A stretch of 9,856 nucleotides of DNA from Verrucomicrobiia bacterium (lineage in GTDB: Bacteria; Verrucomicrobiota; Verrucomicrobiia; Limisphaerales; Palsa-1400). Shown piece after piece: positions 1-6,241 of the stretch. The notes beneath the pieces were generated by a model that made no database searches, had not been told where the DNA came from, and was given only the letters and a program-made list of their open reading frames with translations. Made by a program: the position numbers and the translations under genes. Within the stretch, counting starts at the first letter, position 1, and each line of letters begins with the position of its first letter. The stretch lies in contig JAICXV010000032.1 of the NCBI GenBank assembly GCA_025934545.1, positions 1-9,856 of the forward strand, given 5' to 3'.

Positions 1-309
1 ATCAACCATCCATTTCGGTCGTTTCGAAATCTCGTAATCGAGTTCGAGCATGGCCGCGCTCGGATCAATGACATTCATTGTTCGAACTCGACGATCTTTC
101 AAGTGCGCGGCCGCTGCCCGCGCATCGTCGCCGTTGTGGCCTTTGCCGGCTAAAATCAGAATTACGTCGCCGGGCCCTGTCAGTTCCAGCAACCGCCTTG
201 CCGTCGCATGGCCGACCTTCTCTATCACGTCCTTTTCCGACACGCCACTAGCCCAAGTGGCCTTTTCCCACTCGCGCATCTGCGCCACTGTTAATACCGG
301 TATGGGCAC
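1..309 (-). CDS. nnr: NAD(P)H-hydrate epimerase domain (YjeF_N), N-terminal fragment of Nnr, cut by window edge
   Basis: The first 103 residues of a reverse-strand protein are visible; the gene continues beyond base 1. The N-terminus (PVLTVAQMREWE) is the usual opening of the YjeF_N/NnrE fold. Residues 54-63 read AGKGHNGDDA, at the place of the family's G-x-GNNGGDG nucleotide/metal loop, followed by an Ala-rich helix as in the family. NnrE interconverts the R and S forms of hydrated NADH/NADPH so that the C-terminal or separate dehydratase (NnrD) can repair them; it acts in the cytosol. Whether this gene also carries the NnrD half cannot be seen. The start is GTG at 309: a TGA lies directly upstream in frame, and the next option, ATG at 279, would remove the conserved first strand. 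GCGGGA lies about 13 bases upstream and is a weak ribosome site at best. The loop differs from consensus (HNGDD for NNGGD). Family assignment is confident; activity is inferred. Confidence 0.85.
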   Translation of the reverse strand, partial: MPIPVLTVAQMREWEKATWASGVSEKDVIEKVGHATARRLLELTGPGDVILILAGKGHNGDDARAAAAHLKDRRVRTMNVIDPSAAMLELDYEISKRPKWMVD

Positions 310-393
310 TCAGCTAATTCAATCCCGCCCGGGTCATCGGTCAAGCTCATGTTCGCTCGCCAACTGGAAGACATTCCGCTACCGTTCGTGCGG
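310..393. promoter_or_regulatory. Divergent intergenic region between nnr and the ECF sigma gene
   Basis: These 84 bases separate two genes that point away from each other, so promoters for both must lie here or slightly inside the flanking genes. I see no convincing -35/-10 pair and no clear operator. If the sigma factor starts at the alternative ATG at 349, the gap shrinks to 39 bases. The regulatory role is inferred from position only. Confidence 0.3.
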
Positions 394-1014
394 ATGAGTC
401 TGGACACGGAAGCGCTTCTGATTGCCCGCTGCCGCCGCGGTGATGCCGATGCATGGAATGAATTGTTCGATGCGCATTATGCCGCTACCGGCCGGTTCGT
501 GTTCCAGCTCGCGCCGGATTTCAATCGCGAAGACGTTGAAGAAATTTGCCAGGAAACATTTCTCGCTGTGATCAACAACATCAAATCCTTCGAAGGTCAC
601 AGCCATTTGCAGACGTGGATTTTTCGTATAGCCGCCAACAAAACCCGCGATTATCGGCAACGTCGACAGGCCGCGAAACGCGGCGGTGGCGTCTCGACGT
701 TTTCGTTGCAGGTCGAAAACCCGGAAACGGGTTTGACCCTCGATCCGCCGGCCACGGCGCCGTCACCGGACGATTGGCTGATGACAGCCGAACGCGGCGT
801 CCAGGTCGGCCAAGCTTTGGAGAGTTTGGGCGGCCCCTGCCAGGAAATCATCGAGTTGCGTTATTTCGGTGATTTGAGCTATGAAGAAATTGCCACTGCG
901 CTGAACTTAAATCCGAAAACGGTCAGCTCGCGATTGAGCAAATGTCTCGACCGCCTCGAACAAGTCCTGCGCGCCGTCACCTGCGGGAAGCAAACCAAGC
1001 CTTTTTCCGTCTAA
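394..1014 (+). CDS. ECF-family RNA polymerase sigma factor (sigma-70 type)
   Basis: This 206-residue protein has the two-domain layout of an extracytoplasmic-function sigma factor. Sigma region 2 spans about residues 20-90: a core-binding helix with the EDVEEICQETFLAV pattern, then SHLQTWIFRIAANKTRDYRQRR, matching the region 2.3/2.4 signature that melts and reads the -10 element. A Gly/Pro/Ser linker (about 96-127) leads to region 4 at about 133-192, whose helix-turn-helix (LSYEEIATALNLNPKTVSSR) would read the -35 element. Such factors direct core polymerase to a small regulon, usually in response to an envelope signal relayed by a membrane anti-sigma factor. The gene directly downstream fits that partner. 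I chose ATG 394 because MSLDTEALLIARCRRGDADAW is a typical family N-terminus; the in-frame ATG at 349 would add 15 residues of no family character. Neither has a clear Shine-Dalgarno sequence. Subgroup and signal are unknown. Confidence 0.9.
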   Translation: MSLDTEALLIARCRRGDADAWNELFDAHYAATGRFVFQLAPDFNREDVEEICQETFLAVINNIKSFEGHSHLQTWIFRIAANKTRDYRQRRQAAKRGGGVSTFSLQVENPETGLTLDPPATAPSPDDWLMTAERGVQVGQALESLGGPCQEIIELRYFGDLSYEEIATALNLNPKTVSSRLSKCLDRLEQVLRAVTCGKQTKPFSV

Positions 1015-1019
1015 CTAAT

Positions 1020-2216
1020 ATGCCGTCAGAGCAGCCAAACCAGAACATGGACAACTTGCTCAAGGGCTACGCCCAAAAGCGGCGTGACGACGCGTCGCAA
1101 TTGGAGCTGGATTTGGCGACGCGCAATATGTTGCAGGCCGAAGTCGCGCGCAAACTGGGCAAGGTTCCCGTCGCCGCGCCGGCGCGTCCGCGTTTTGCCT
1201 GGTGGCCGCAACTAATCATCGGCGTTTCCTGCGCGGCGGCACTCACCATTGCAATTTTAGTTTGGAAACTGCCTCCAGAAAATCGCCTGCAGGACTTCGA
1301 AAATACCGCGAAAACCCGGTCGCTCGAATCGCAATCGGATCGCGAGCCCGCCGCTCATAGAGCAAAGGAAGTGGCAAAGTCAAAAGACGATAAGGGCGCT
1401 TCGCCCGAGGTGTCTTATGATAAAACTCCCCACCTATCTGAGGCCACCCCGTCTGGCTCGGTTTCCGAACGCAGGCTCGACAGCGGCGGCATATTAGCGA
1501 AGAAAGCTGAAGCGCCCGCTGCACCTGAGACAGGGGCAACTAATTCCCTGGCTTTGTCCTCGCCGCTTGCCTCAACCGCACCTACATCCACTGGTGGCCA
1601 GCTCGTAGCCGGCGCGGCATCGTCGCTGGCGATAAAGGAAGAACCGTCAACCACCGCCAACCCCCGGAATGCCGACTTAGCTCAGCAGCAGCGAATTCAG
1701 TTTTCGCAGATCAACAACCGCGCCCAATATCGTGACAATTTCAATTCACCGCCCTTGCCGAAAGTGCTCACCAATTTCGGACTCGAACTCTCCGGCAGCA
1801 ACGTCGTGGTTGTCGATTCCGATGGCGCGGTTTATTCCGGAAAGGTGACGGCGAACGCGCCCCAATCCGCCGCGAGGCAAACGACGTTCGCTTTGTCTAC
1901 TGGCGCGACCAGAGCGACCAAATCGGCGGCGCTCAATGACGACAGGAAGTCAACCAACGATGTTGATTTTCGCGTCAGCGGATACAACAATCGCCTTCGC
2001 GCAAAAGTCGTCTTTACCGGGTCTCTGAGCCAAAATAATATGTCGGCGACCAACGCTCCTTCTCTCGGCGGTTCTCAAAACTCAGTCGTCCCGTCACAAG
2101 CAGGGGAGCCGCAGCAAGCTCTCCAGCAGAACGCGCAACAAAACCTTTTCCTCAACGGTCGTGTGCAAGTTGGACGCAATACTGAATTCCAAATCCAAGC
2201 TGCTCCCGCAAAGTAA
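1020..2216 (+). CDS. Single-span membrane protein, probable anti-sigma or sigma-linked regulator
   Basis: This 398-residue protein starts five bases after the sigma factor's stop codon, so the two are very likely co-transcribed and translationally coupled. Residues 1-60 form a charged, probably cytoplasmic region with a helical stretch (DNLLKGYAQKRRDD, then DLATRNMLQAEVARKLG). One hydrophobic span lies at about 62-83 (WWPQLIIGVSCAAALTIAIL). The remaining 315 residues should be periplasmic: a long Ala/Ser/Thr/Gln-rich, low-complexity stretch to about 240, then short beta-rich blocks (VLTNFGLELSGSNVVVVDSD, FRVSGYNNRLRAKVVFTG, and a C-terminal LNGRVQVGRNTEFQIQAAP). I see no zinc-binding anti-sigma motif (HxxxCxxC) and no recognised enzyme domain. 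The anti-sigma role is inferred from position and topology. It could instead be an envelope protein whose gene simply sits beside the sigma gene. The frame stays open upstream to an ATG at 942, but that lies inside the sigma coding region and is not favoured. Confidence 0.75.
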   Translation: MPSEQPNQNMDNLLKGYAQKRRDDASQLELDLATRNMLQAEVARKLGKVPVAAPARPRFAWWPQLIIGVSCAAALTIAILVWKLPPENRLQDFENTAKTRSLESQSDREPAAHRAKEVAKSKDDKGASPEVSYDKTPHLSEATPSGSVSERRLDSGGILAKKAEAPAAPETGATNSLALSSPLASTAPTSTGGQLVAGAASSLAIKEEPSTTANPRNADLAQQQRIQFSQINNRAQYRDNFNSPPLPKVLTNFGLELSGSNVVVVDSDGAVYSGKVTANAPQSAARQTTFALSTGATRATKSAALNDDRKSTNDVDFRVSGYNNRLRAKVVFTGSLSQNNMSATNAPSLGGSQNSVVPSQAGEPQQALQQNAQQNLFLNGRVQVGRNTEFQIQAAPAK

Positions 2217-2261
2217 CAAAAAGATTGCCTGCGCTGTCAAAAGCGCGAGAAAGTACAGTGA

Positions 2262-2957
2262 ATGGCGCAACTCCTTCGAAGACCTAAGCGATTTCGCTAC
2301 GAGTTCGACCTGCTTCAGCAGGGAACGACCGTCATCGCGGGCGTGGACGAAGCGGGCCGCGGGCCACTCGCTGGCCCCGTCTTTGCCGCCGCCGTTATTT
2401 TCCCGCACGAGTGGATCGCCGACCATCTTCCTAAACCGTTGCGCAAAATTAATGACTCGAAACAACTGACCCACGAAGTCCGCGAAACATTTTTTGCCGA
2501 ACTGACGTCGCGCGTCGAAATCCGTTATGGCATCGCTCAGGTTGACGTGGCGCTGATCGATCAAATCAACATTCTCCAGGCGAGCCATCGCGCGATGAAC
2601 CTCGCCCTGGCCCAATTGAATCCCGCTCCGCAACACGTTCTCGTCGACGGGCTGCGCGTCAACTCAATGCAATTTCCGCACACCCCAATCGTTTCAGGTG
2701 ATGCCCTCAGTTATTCCATTGCCGCCGCCAGTATTTTGGCAAAGGTCAGTCGTGACCGTTTGATGGTCCAAATGGACGCGCAATATCCCGGCTACGGTTT
2801 CGCTGATCACAAAGGCTACGCCACCCCCGACCATTACGCGGCGATCAAAGAACGTGGCCCGTGCCCGATTCATCGGCAAAGTTTCGCTCCGTTTCGTCCC
2901 GTTCAATCCGAGATGTTCGACCAACCGCCCGTGCCACCGGCTGCCCAGCTTCAGTGA
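2262..2957 (+). CDS. rnhB: Ribonuclease HII
   Basis: Cytosolic endonuclease that cuts the RNA strand of RNA/DNA hybrids and single ribonucleotides embedded in DNA, starting ribonucleotide excision repair and removing primer RNA. At 231 residues it is close to family length. The signature VDEAGRGPLAGPV begins at residue 28 and gives D29 and E30; VLVDG supplies D129, and SGDALSYSIAAASILAKVSRDR supplies D147. Together these are the D-E-D-D metal-binding set. NDSKQL (64-69), DHKGYAT (182-188) and HRQSF (204-208) are further family landmarks. The start at ATG 2262 follows a purine run (GAGAAAG) about nine bases upstream; the N-terminal extension of some 20 residues before the first strand is a normal length. 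The gene follows the membrane protein by 45 bases and overlaps bioA by one base. No key residue is missing. Confidence 0.96.
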   Translation: MAQLLRRPKRFRYEFDLLQQGTTVIAGVDEAGRGPLAGPVFAAAVIFPHEWIADHLPKPLRKINDSKQLTHEVRETFFAELTSRVEIRYGIAQVDVALIDQINILQASHRAMNLALAQLNPAPQHVLVDGLRVNSMQFPHTPIVSGDALSYSIAAASILAKVSRDRLMVQMDAQYPGYGFADHKGYATPDHYAAIKERGPCPIHRQSFAPFRPVQSEMFDQPPVPPAAQLQ

Positions 2958-4390
2958 TGACGAACAAGATTCAAAGCAGCCTCGAACTCGACCGAAAGTA
3001 TGTCTGGCATCCATTCACGAACATGGACGAATGGCTCGACGACCGATTCGATGTCGTCACCATCGCCCGCGGAAAAGGAGCGTGGTTATTCGATACCAAC
3101 GGCAAAAAATATTTAGACGGCAACTCATCCATCTGGACAAACATCCACGGCCATCGCCACCCAAAACTCGATGCCGCGCTCCGCAAACAATTAACTCGCA
3201 TCGCTCACTCTTCTTTTCTCGGTCTTAGTAACGACGTCGCTCCGGTTTTGGCCCAGCGACTGGTTGACCTGCTGCGAGCCCCTGAAATGAATTATCGGGT
3301 ATTCTTTTCGGATGACGGCTCAACCGCCATCGAAGCGGCGGTGAAAATTGCCATCCAGGCGAGGTTGCAACGCGGCGAACCCAAACGCACGCGCTTCGTC
3401 TCCATTCGTGGCGGCTATCACGGCGACACCGTCGGCGCGATGAGTCTCAGTCACACTCCACAATTTCATAAGCCGTTTGAAAAAATTATTTTCCAAACCG
3501 AGTCGTTTGCCGGTCCGCAGTGCTACCGTTGCCAACACAATCAGGCCGGCCCCACGCGCGGAACCGACCAACGGCTGAGCCGCCAATGCAAATCAGAGTG
3601 CCTGGAGGATTTCGATAAATTCATCAGCAACTCGCCGGAAACAATTTGCGCGATCGTGATGGAACCACGAGTCCAGGGCGCGGCCGGCATGTGGATGCAT
3701 CCACCTGGATTTCTCGAACACGTCGCCAAACGCTGCAAGGAACACGGAATTTGGTTAATCCTCGATGAAGTCATGACCGGCTTCGGCCGCACCGGCGCGC
3801 TTTTTGCCTGCGATAAAGAAAATGTGAAACCAGATTTCATCGCCCTGGCCAAAGGTCTGACCGGTGGCTATCTGCCCCTGGGGGCGACGATTGTTTCCGA
3901 CGAAATCTTTCGTGCCTTCACCGGGAAGGATGCCCGCGGGAAAACTTTTTTTCACGGCCACAGTTATTGTGGCAATGCGTTGGGCTGCGCCGTCGCACTG
4001 GCCAACCTCGATCTGTTCAAAGACGATGGCGTAATGACGAAAGTGGCCTCCGCGAGCAAATGGCTGGCGCGCGCGACGGAAAAGTTTTGGGAACATCCGA
4101 ACGTCGGCGACGTTCGACAGGAAGGCATGATTTGCGCCATCGAATTAGTTGAAGGTGCGCGCCTCCGCAGGCCATTCGATTCCGCCAAACGCACCGGCTT
4201 CCACGTGTGTCGTGCCGCCGTGAAATACGGCCTCCTCACCAGGCCGATTGGTGATGTCCTCGTTTTGATGCCGCCATTCTGCGTCACCAAATCGGAAGTC
4301 AACCTCATGACCGAGGCGCTTTGGTCTGGACTGTGCGATGTCCTGCCGACAAACTCCGCTCCGTCGAAAACGAAAAAAACTCGAACGTGA
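2957..4390 (+). CDS. bioA: Adenosylmethionine-8-amino-7-oxononanoate aminotransferase (biotin synthesis)
   Basis: This PLP enzyme transfers the amino group of S-adenosylmethionine to 7-keto-8-aminopelargonate, giving 7,8-diaminopelargonate in the biotin pathway. The 477-residue product has the BioA opening WHPFTNM (17-23; WHPYT in many relatives), DGNSSIWTNIHGHRHP (54-69), the PLP-phosphate site DDGSTAIEAAVK (119-130), GGYHGDT (152-158), LDEVMTGFGRTG (269-280; D270 contacts the cofactor ring) and ALAKGLTGGYLPLGA with K299 as Schiff-base lysine. FFHGHSYCGNALGCA (331-345) is also typical. A segment at 189-215 carries four cysteines as CxxC and CxxxC, a pattern found in one BioA branch. The start is ATG 2957 inside rnhB's stop (TGATG), implying coupled translation. 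The frame is open upstream to 2861, but that overlaps rnhB and adds nothing conserved. No other biotin gene is in the window. Related omega-aminotransferases are the main alternative; the WHPFT opening favours BioA. Confidence 0.9.
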   Translation: MTNKIQSSLELDRKYVWHPFTNMDEWLDDRFDVVTIARGKGAWLFDTNGKKYLDGNSSIWTNIHGHRHPKLDAALRKQLTRIAHSSFLGLSNDVAPVLAQRLVDLLRAPEMNYRVFFSDDGSTAIEAAVKIAIQARLQRGEPKRTRFVSIRGGYHGDTVGAMSLSHTPQFHKPFEKIIFQTESFAGPQCYRCQHNQAGPTRGTDQRLSRQCKSECLEDFDKFISNSPETICAIVMEPRVQGAAGMWMHPPGFLEHVAKRCKEHGIWLILDEVMTGFGRTGALFACDKENVKPDFIALAKGLTGGYLPLGATIVSDEIFRAFTGKDARGKTFFHGHSYCGNALGCAVALANLDLFKDDGVMTKVASASKWLARATEKFWEHPNVGDVRQEGMICAIELVEGARLRRPFDSAKRTGFHVCRAAVKYGLLTRPIGDVLVLMPPFCVTKSEVNLMTEALWSGLCDVLPTNSAPSKTKKTRT

Positions 4391-4400
4391 TTCATTAAGT

Positions 4401-4404
4401 AGGG
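4401..4404 (+). promoter_or_regulatory. Ribosome binding site of yraN
   Basis: AGGG ends eight bases before ATG 4413. It is the only convincing Shine-Dalgarno sequence in the window, and it decides the yraN start over the in-frame ATG at 4338, which lies inside bioA. Confidence 0.55.
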
Positions 4405-4412
4405 CGTTTCGT

Positions 4413-4832
4413 ATGACCTTCTTGACCCGTTTGTTCAGTCAGAAGCAGCTCCCGCTAAATTTGCGCCGCGGCAACATCGGCGAAGCTGCGGCCAAAAAAT
4501 ATCTGCGCAAACACGGGTTGAAATTTCTCACGGCGAATTTCAAATCAAAACGCGGCGAAATCGATCTAGTATTCCGGGACGACGATTGCCTCGTATTCGT
4601 TGAGGTCAAAACCCGCTCGTCGGAGGATTGGGTTCGTCCCGCTGCCTCCGTGGATTTCGATAAACGCCGCCGCCTGTCACTTTGCGGTCTCGACTACTTG
4701 CGCCTGCTCCGCAATCCACAGGTCAAATTTCGTTTCGATATTGTGGAAGTTTTGCTTCAGGACGGCGTCGTCAACGAAGTTCGCCATTTGCCGAACACCT
4801 TTGCGTTGTCGCCACCGTTTCGTTACGGATGA
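4413..4832 (+). CDS. yraN: YraN/UPF0102 family endonuclease-like protein
   Basis: A 139-residue protein of the UPF0102 (YraN) family, which has a PD-(D/E)XK nuclease-type fold similar to Holliday-junction resolvases; its cellular role is not firmly established. Visible family features are RRGNIGEAAAKKYLRKHG (18-35, with E24), NFKSKRGEIDLVFRD (42-56, with E49 and D51) and LVFVEVKTR (60-68, with E64 and K66), which together make the presumed metal site. DFDKRRRL (81-88) and FRFDIVEV (107-114) are the usual C-terminal blocks. It follows bioA by 22 bases. In many bacteria yraN lies near rnhB, and here only bioA separates them, so rnhB-bioA-yraN is probably one transcription unit. The last ten bases overlap the convergent methyltransferase gene. 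Membership is confident; function is not known. Confidence 0.92.
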   Translation: MTFLTRLFSQKQLPLNLRRGNIGEAAAKKYLRKHGLKFLTANFKSKRGEIDLVFRDDDCLVFVEVKTRSSEDWVRPAASVDFDKRRRLSLCGLDYLRLLRNPQVKFRFDIVEVLLQDGVVNEVRHLPNTFALSPPFRYG

Positions 4833-5692
4833 TGGTTGAGCGACGCGAATTGCGGATGCTTCACCAATTTTTCCCAAGTTCCGTGAGAAAGCGGCGCTTG
4901 CCGATAAACCCCGTCCCACATCGGTTCCGCGCTTCGCGAGATCCTCGCGCGTCGCAACCAATCAAACCCAAGCGGTTCGGTTAACAATGACAACGTGTTC
5001 GCGGCAATCGTCGTTTCTTCTTTTTCGCCAGTGGCCTGCCCAGCCCCCACGTAAAAACCCGCCAGCAACAACGTCACGCGCAACATCGTGCTTCGCGAAT
5101 ACGTCGGCATCGCACAAGGCTGTTGCGGATCGAGCAAAGGAAATAAACGCGAGAACAACTGTGGCGACCACATTGCGGGATTTTTTGCCAGCGAAAATGG
5201 ATCGAAGAGAATCGCATCGGGCGACGGAACAGTTTTTGCCTTCGTCTCTTTCGCGATCCATTCTGGAAAATCGCCGACGACCAATTGCCAATCGATCTTC
5301 TGTTTTTCGTTCGATGATTTCGCGCTGCCATTCTTCAGCAATTCGCGAATCAACGGCTCAAATCCGGCGACATATCCCAGTTCAGCCGCATGTTGCACCG
5401 CGAATTCCAATGGTTGCGTCGTGCGGTCGAAACTGATAACCCGCAACGAACAGTTCAATTCGCGCGTCGCCGCAAAAACCGTCAGAACATTGGCCGCTGC
5501 TCCAAGGCCAACATCCCAAATCACAAACTCACGTCCGTGCGCGGCGATGCGGTCCGGCAAATGCAATTGCCGCACATACAATGCCTGCGCTTCCGCCGCC
5601 GGCCCGATGACCGGATGAAACGTTTCATCCTCGGCGACCGAGTGCACGCTAAAGGTCCCATTGCCCAGCTTGACCAGTTCATAGTCACTCAC
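4823..5692 (-). CDS. MnmC2-like SAM-dependent methyltransferase (tRNA wobble-uridine modification family)
   Basis: A 289-residue protein matching the methyltransferase half of MnmC (DUF752/Methyltransf_30). In Escherichia coli that domain methylates 5-aminomethyl-uridine at tRNA position 34 using SAM. Visible landmarks are an N-terminal strand block and DETFHPVIGPAAEAQALYV (22-40, like the family's E-x-YHS...G...EA), the SAM-binding loop VIWDVGLGAAANVL (57-70), an acidic strand end SFD (87-89), and DAILFDPFSLAKNPAMWS (159-176), the counterpart of the family's D-x-F-(S/A)-P-x-x-NP-x-x-W. The C-terminus then departs from MnmC. No FAD-dependent oxidase domain is fused, so it would act alone or on another substrate. 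The start is GTG 5692, with no good ribosome site; no better upstream start is visible. It overlaps yraN tail to tail by ten bases and diverges from the Lrp gene. The exact substrate is inferred. Confidence 0.75.
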   Translation of the reverse strand: MSDYELVKLGNGTFSVHSVAEDETFHPVIGPAAEAQALYVRQLHLPDRIAAHGREFVIWDVGLGAAANVLTVFAATRELNCSLRVISFDRTTQPLEFAVQHAAELGYVAGFEPLIRELLKNGSAKSSNEKQKIDWQLVVGDFPEWIAKETKAKTVPSPDAILFDPFSLAKNPAMWSPQLFSRLFPLLDPQQPCAMPTYSRSTMLRVTLLLAGFYVGAGQATGEKEETTIAANTLSLLTEPLGFDWLRRARISRSAEPMWDGVYRQAPLSHGTWEKLVKHPQFASLNHHP

Positions 5693-5723
5693 CGCGACAA
5701 TCTACCGAACCCTTGGATTTTTT

Positions 5724-5756
5724 ACTTCTTAATTCTTCCTTCTTAACTCTTAATTT
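5724..5756 (+). repeat. Degenerate heptamer tandem repeat in the divergent methyltransferase/Lrp gap
   Basis: Four adjacent seven-base units can be read: acttctt (5724-5730), aattctt (5731-5737), ccttctt (5738-5744) and aactctt (5745-5751), followed by a partial aattt. At double period, CTTCTTAATTCTT (5725-5737) and CTTCTTAACTCTT (5739-5751) match at 12 of 13 positions. The array is strictly pyrimidine-rich on the plus strand apart from the AA steps. It ends six bases before the Lrp start codon, so it covers the expected leader and promoter of that gene. It may be a neutral short tandem repeat or a cluster of regulator sites. Confidence 0.7.
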
Positions 5757-5761
5757 GCGCC

Positions 5762-6241
5762 ATGGATCCTTTGCTCAAGCTCCTGCACGAAAACGCCGCG
5801 CTCAAACCCGCGCAACTCTCCAAGATGCTGAACCTCTCCGAGGCGGCCGTTTCGAAAAAAATCAAAGCTTACGAAGATGACAAAGTCATCCTCGGCTATC
5901 GCGCGGTTCTCAATGAGGAAAAGACCGGCGACGAAATCGTGCGCGCCGTTATCGAAGTAAAGATCACGCCGGAGCGGGGCGGGGGATTTGATCGTCTCGC
6001 CGAACGCATTGCTAAATACACCGAAGTGCATTCCTGCTATTTGATGTCCGGCGGCTACGACCTCCTCGTCATCGTCGAAGGCACGAACCTGCGCGAAGTC
6101 GCAACGTTCGTTTCCGAAAAACTCGCGACCGTTCAAGGCGTCATCTCGACCGCCACCCATTTCATGCTCAAGACCTATAAAGAGCAGGGCGTGCTCATGA
6201 ATGGTGAACGCAACGAAGAGCGACTCGCCGTCTCGCCGTGA
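5762..6241 (+). CDS. Lrp/AsnC-family transcriptional regulator
   Basis: A 159-residue, family-length regulator. The N-terminal winged helix-turn-helix lies at about residues 14-36 (KPAQLSKMLNLSEAAVSKKIK), and the sequence after it (YEDDKVILGYRAVLN) is the typical wing and linker. The ligand-sensing alpha-beta (RAM) domain spans about 60-145, with VRAVIEVKI and the diagnostic SGGYDLLVIVEG (96-107), where the effector, usually an amino acid, binds between subunits. Members form dimers to octamers and often control amino-acid metabolism and their own gene. The start is ATG 5762; there is no Shine-Dalgarno sequence and a heptamer repeat ends just upstream. The start codon appears in a typical position because the helix-turn-helix begins soon after. 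Nearby candidates for control are its own divergent promoter and the class V aminotransferase two genes on; neither link is shown by the sequence. Confidence 0.93.
   Translation: MDPLLKLLHENAALKPAQLSKMLNLSEAAVSKKIKAYEDDKVILGYRAVLNEEKTGDEIVRAVIEVKITPERGGGFDRLAERIAKYTEVHSCYLMSGGYDLLVIVEGTNLREVATFVSEKLATVQGVISTATHFMLKTYKEQGVLMNGERNEERLAVSP

Noticed and set aside
942..1019. An upstream ATG that would extend the membrane partner into the sigma gene
   Set aside because: The 26 extra residues are Arg/Pro-rich and are encoded inside sigma region 4; the ATG at 1020 sits five bases after the sigma stop, a normal coupled arrangement.
2231..2246. Small hairpin GCGCT/AGCGC before rnhB, considered as a terminator
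   Set aside because: The stem is only five bases and no T-run follows on the plus strand, so it does not meet the pattern of an intrinsic terminator; it could arise by chance.
2861..2956. A longer bioA start inside rnhB
   Set aside because: The extra 32 residues look like an off-frame reading of the rnhB C-terminus, whereas ATG 2957 gives the normal BioA N-terminus just before WHPFT.
5088..5618. A 176-codon forward open frame antisense to the methyltransferase
   Set aside because: No recognisable motifs and a Ser/Cys/Asn-rich composition typical of a shadow frame; the reverse strand has the DUF752 signature.
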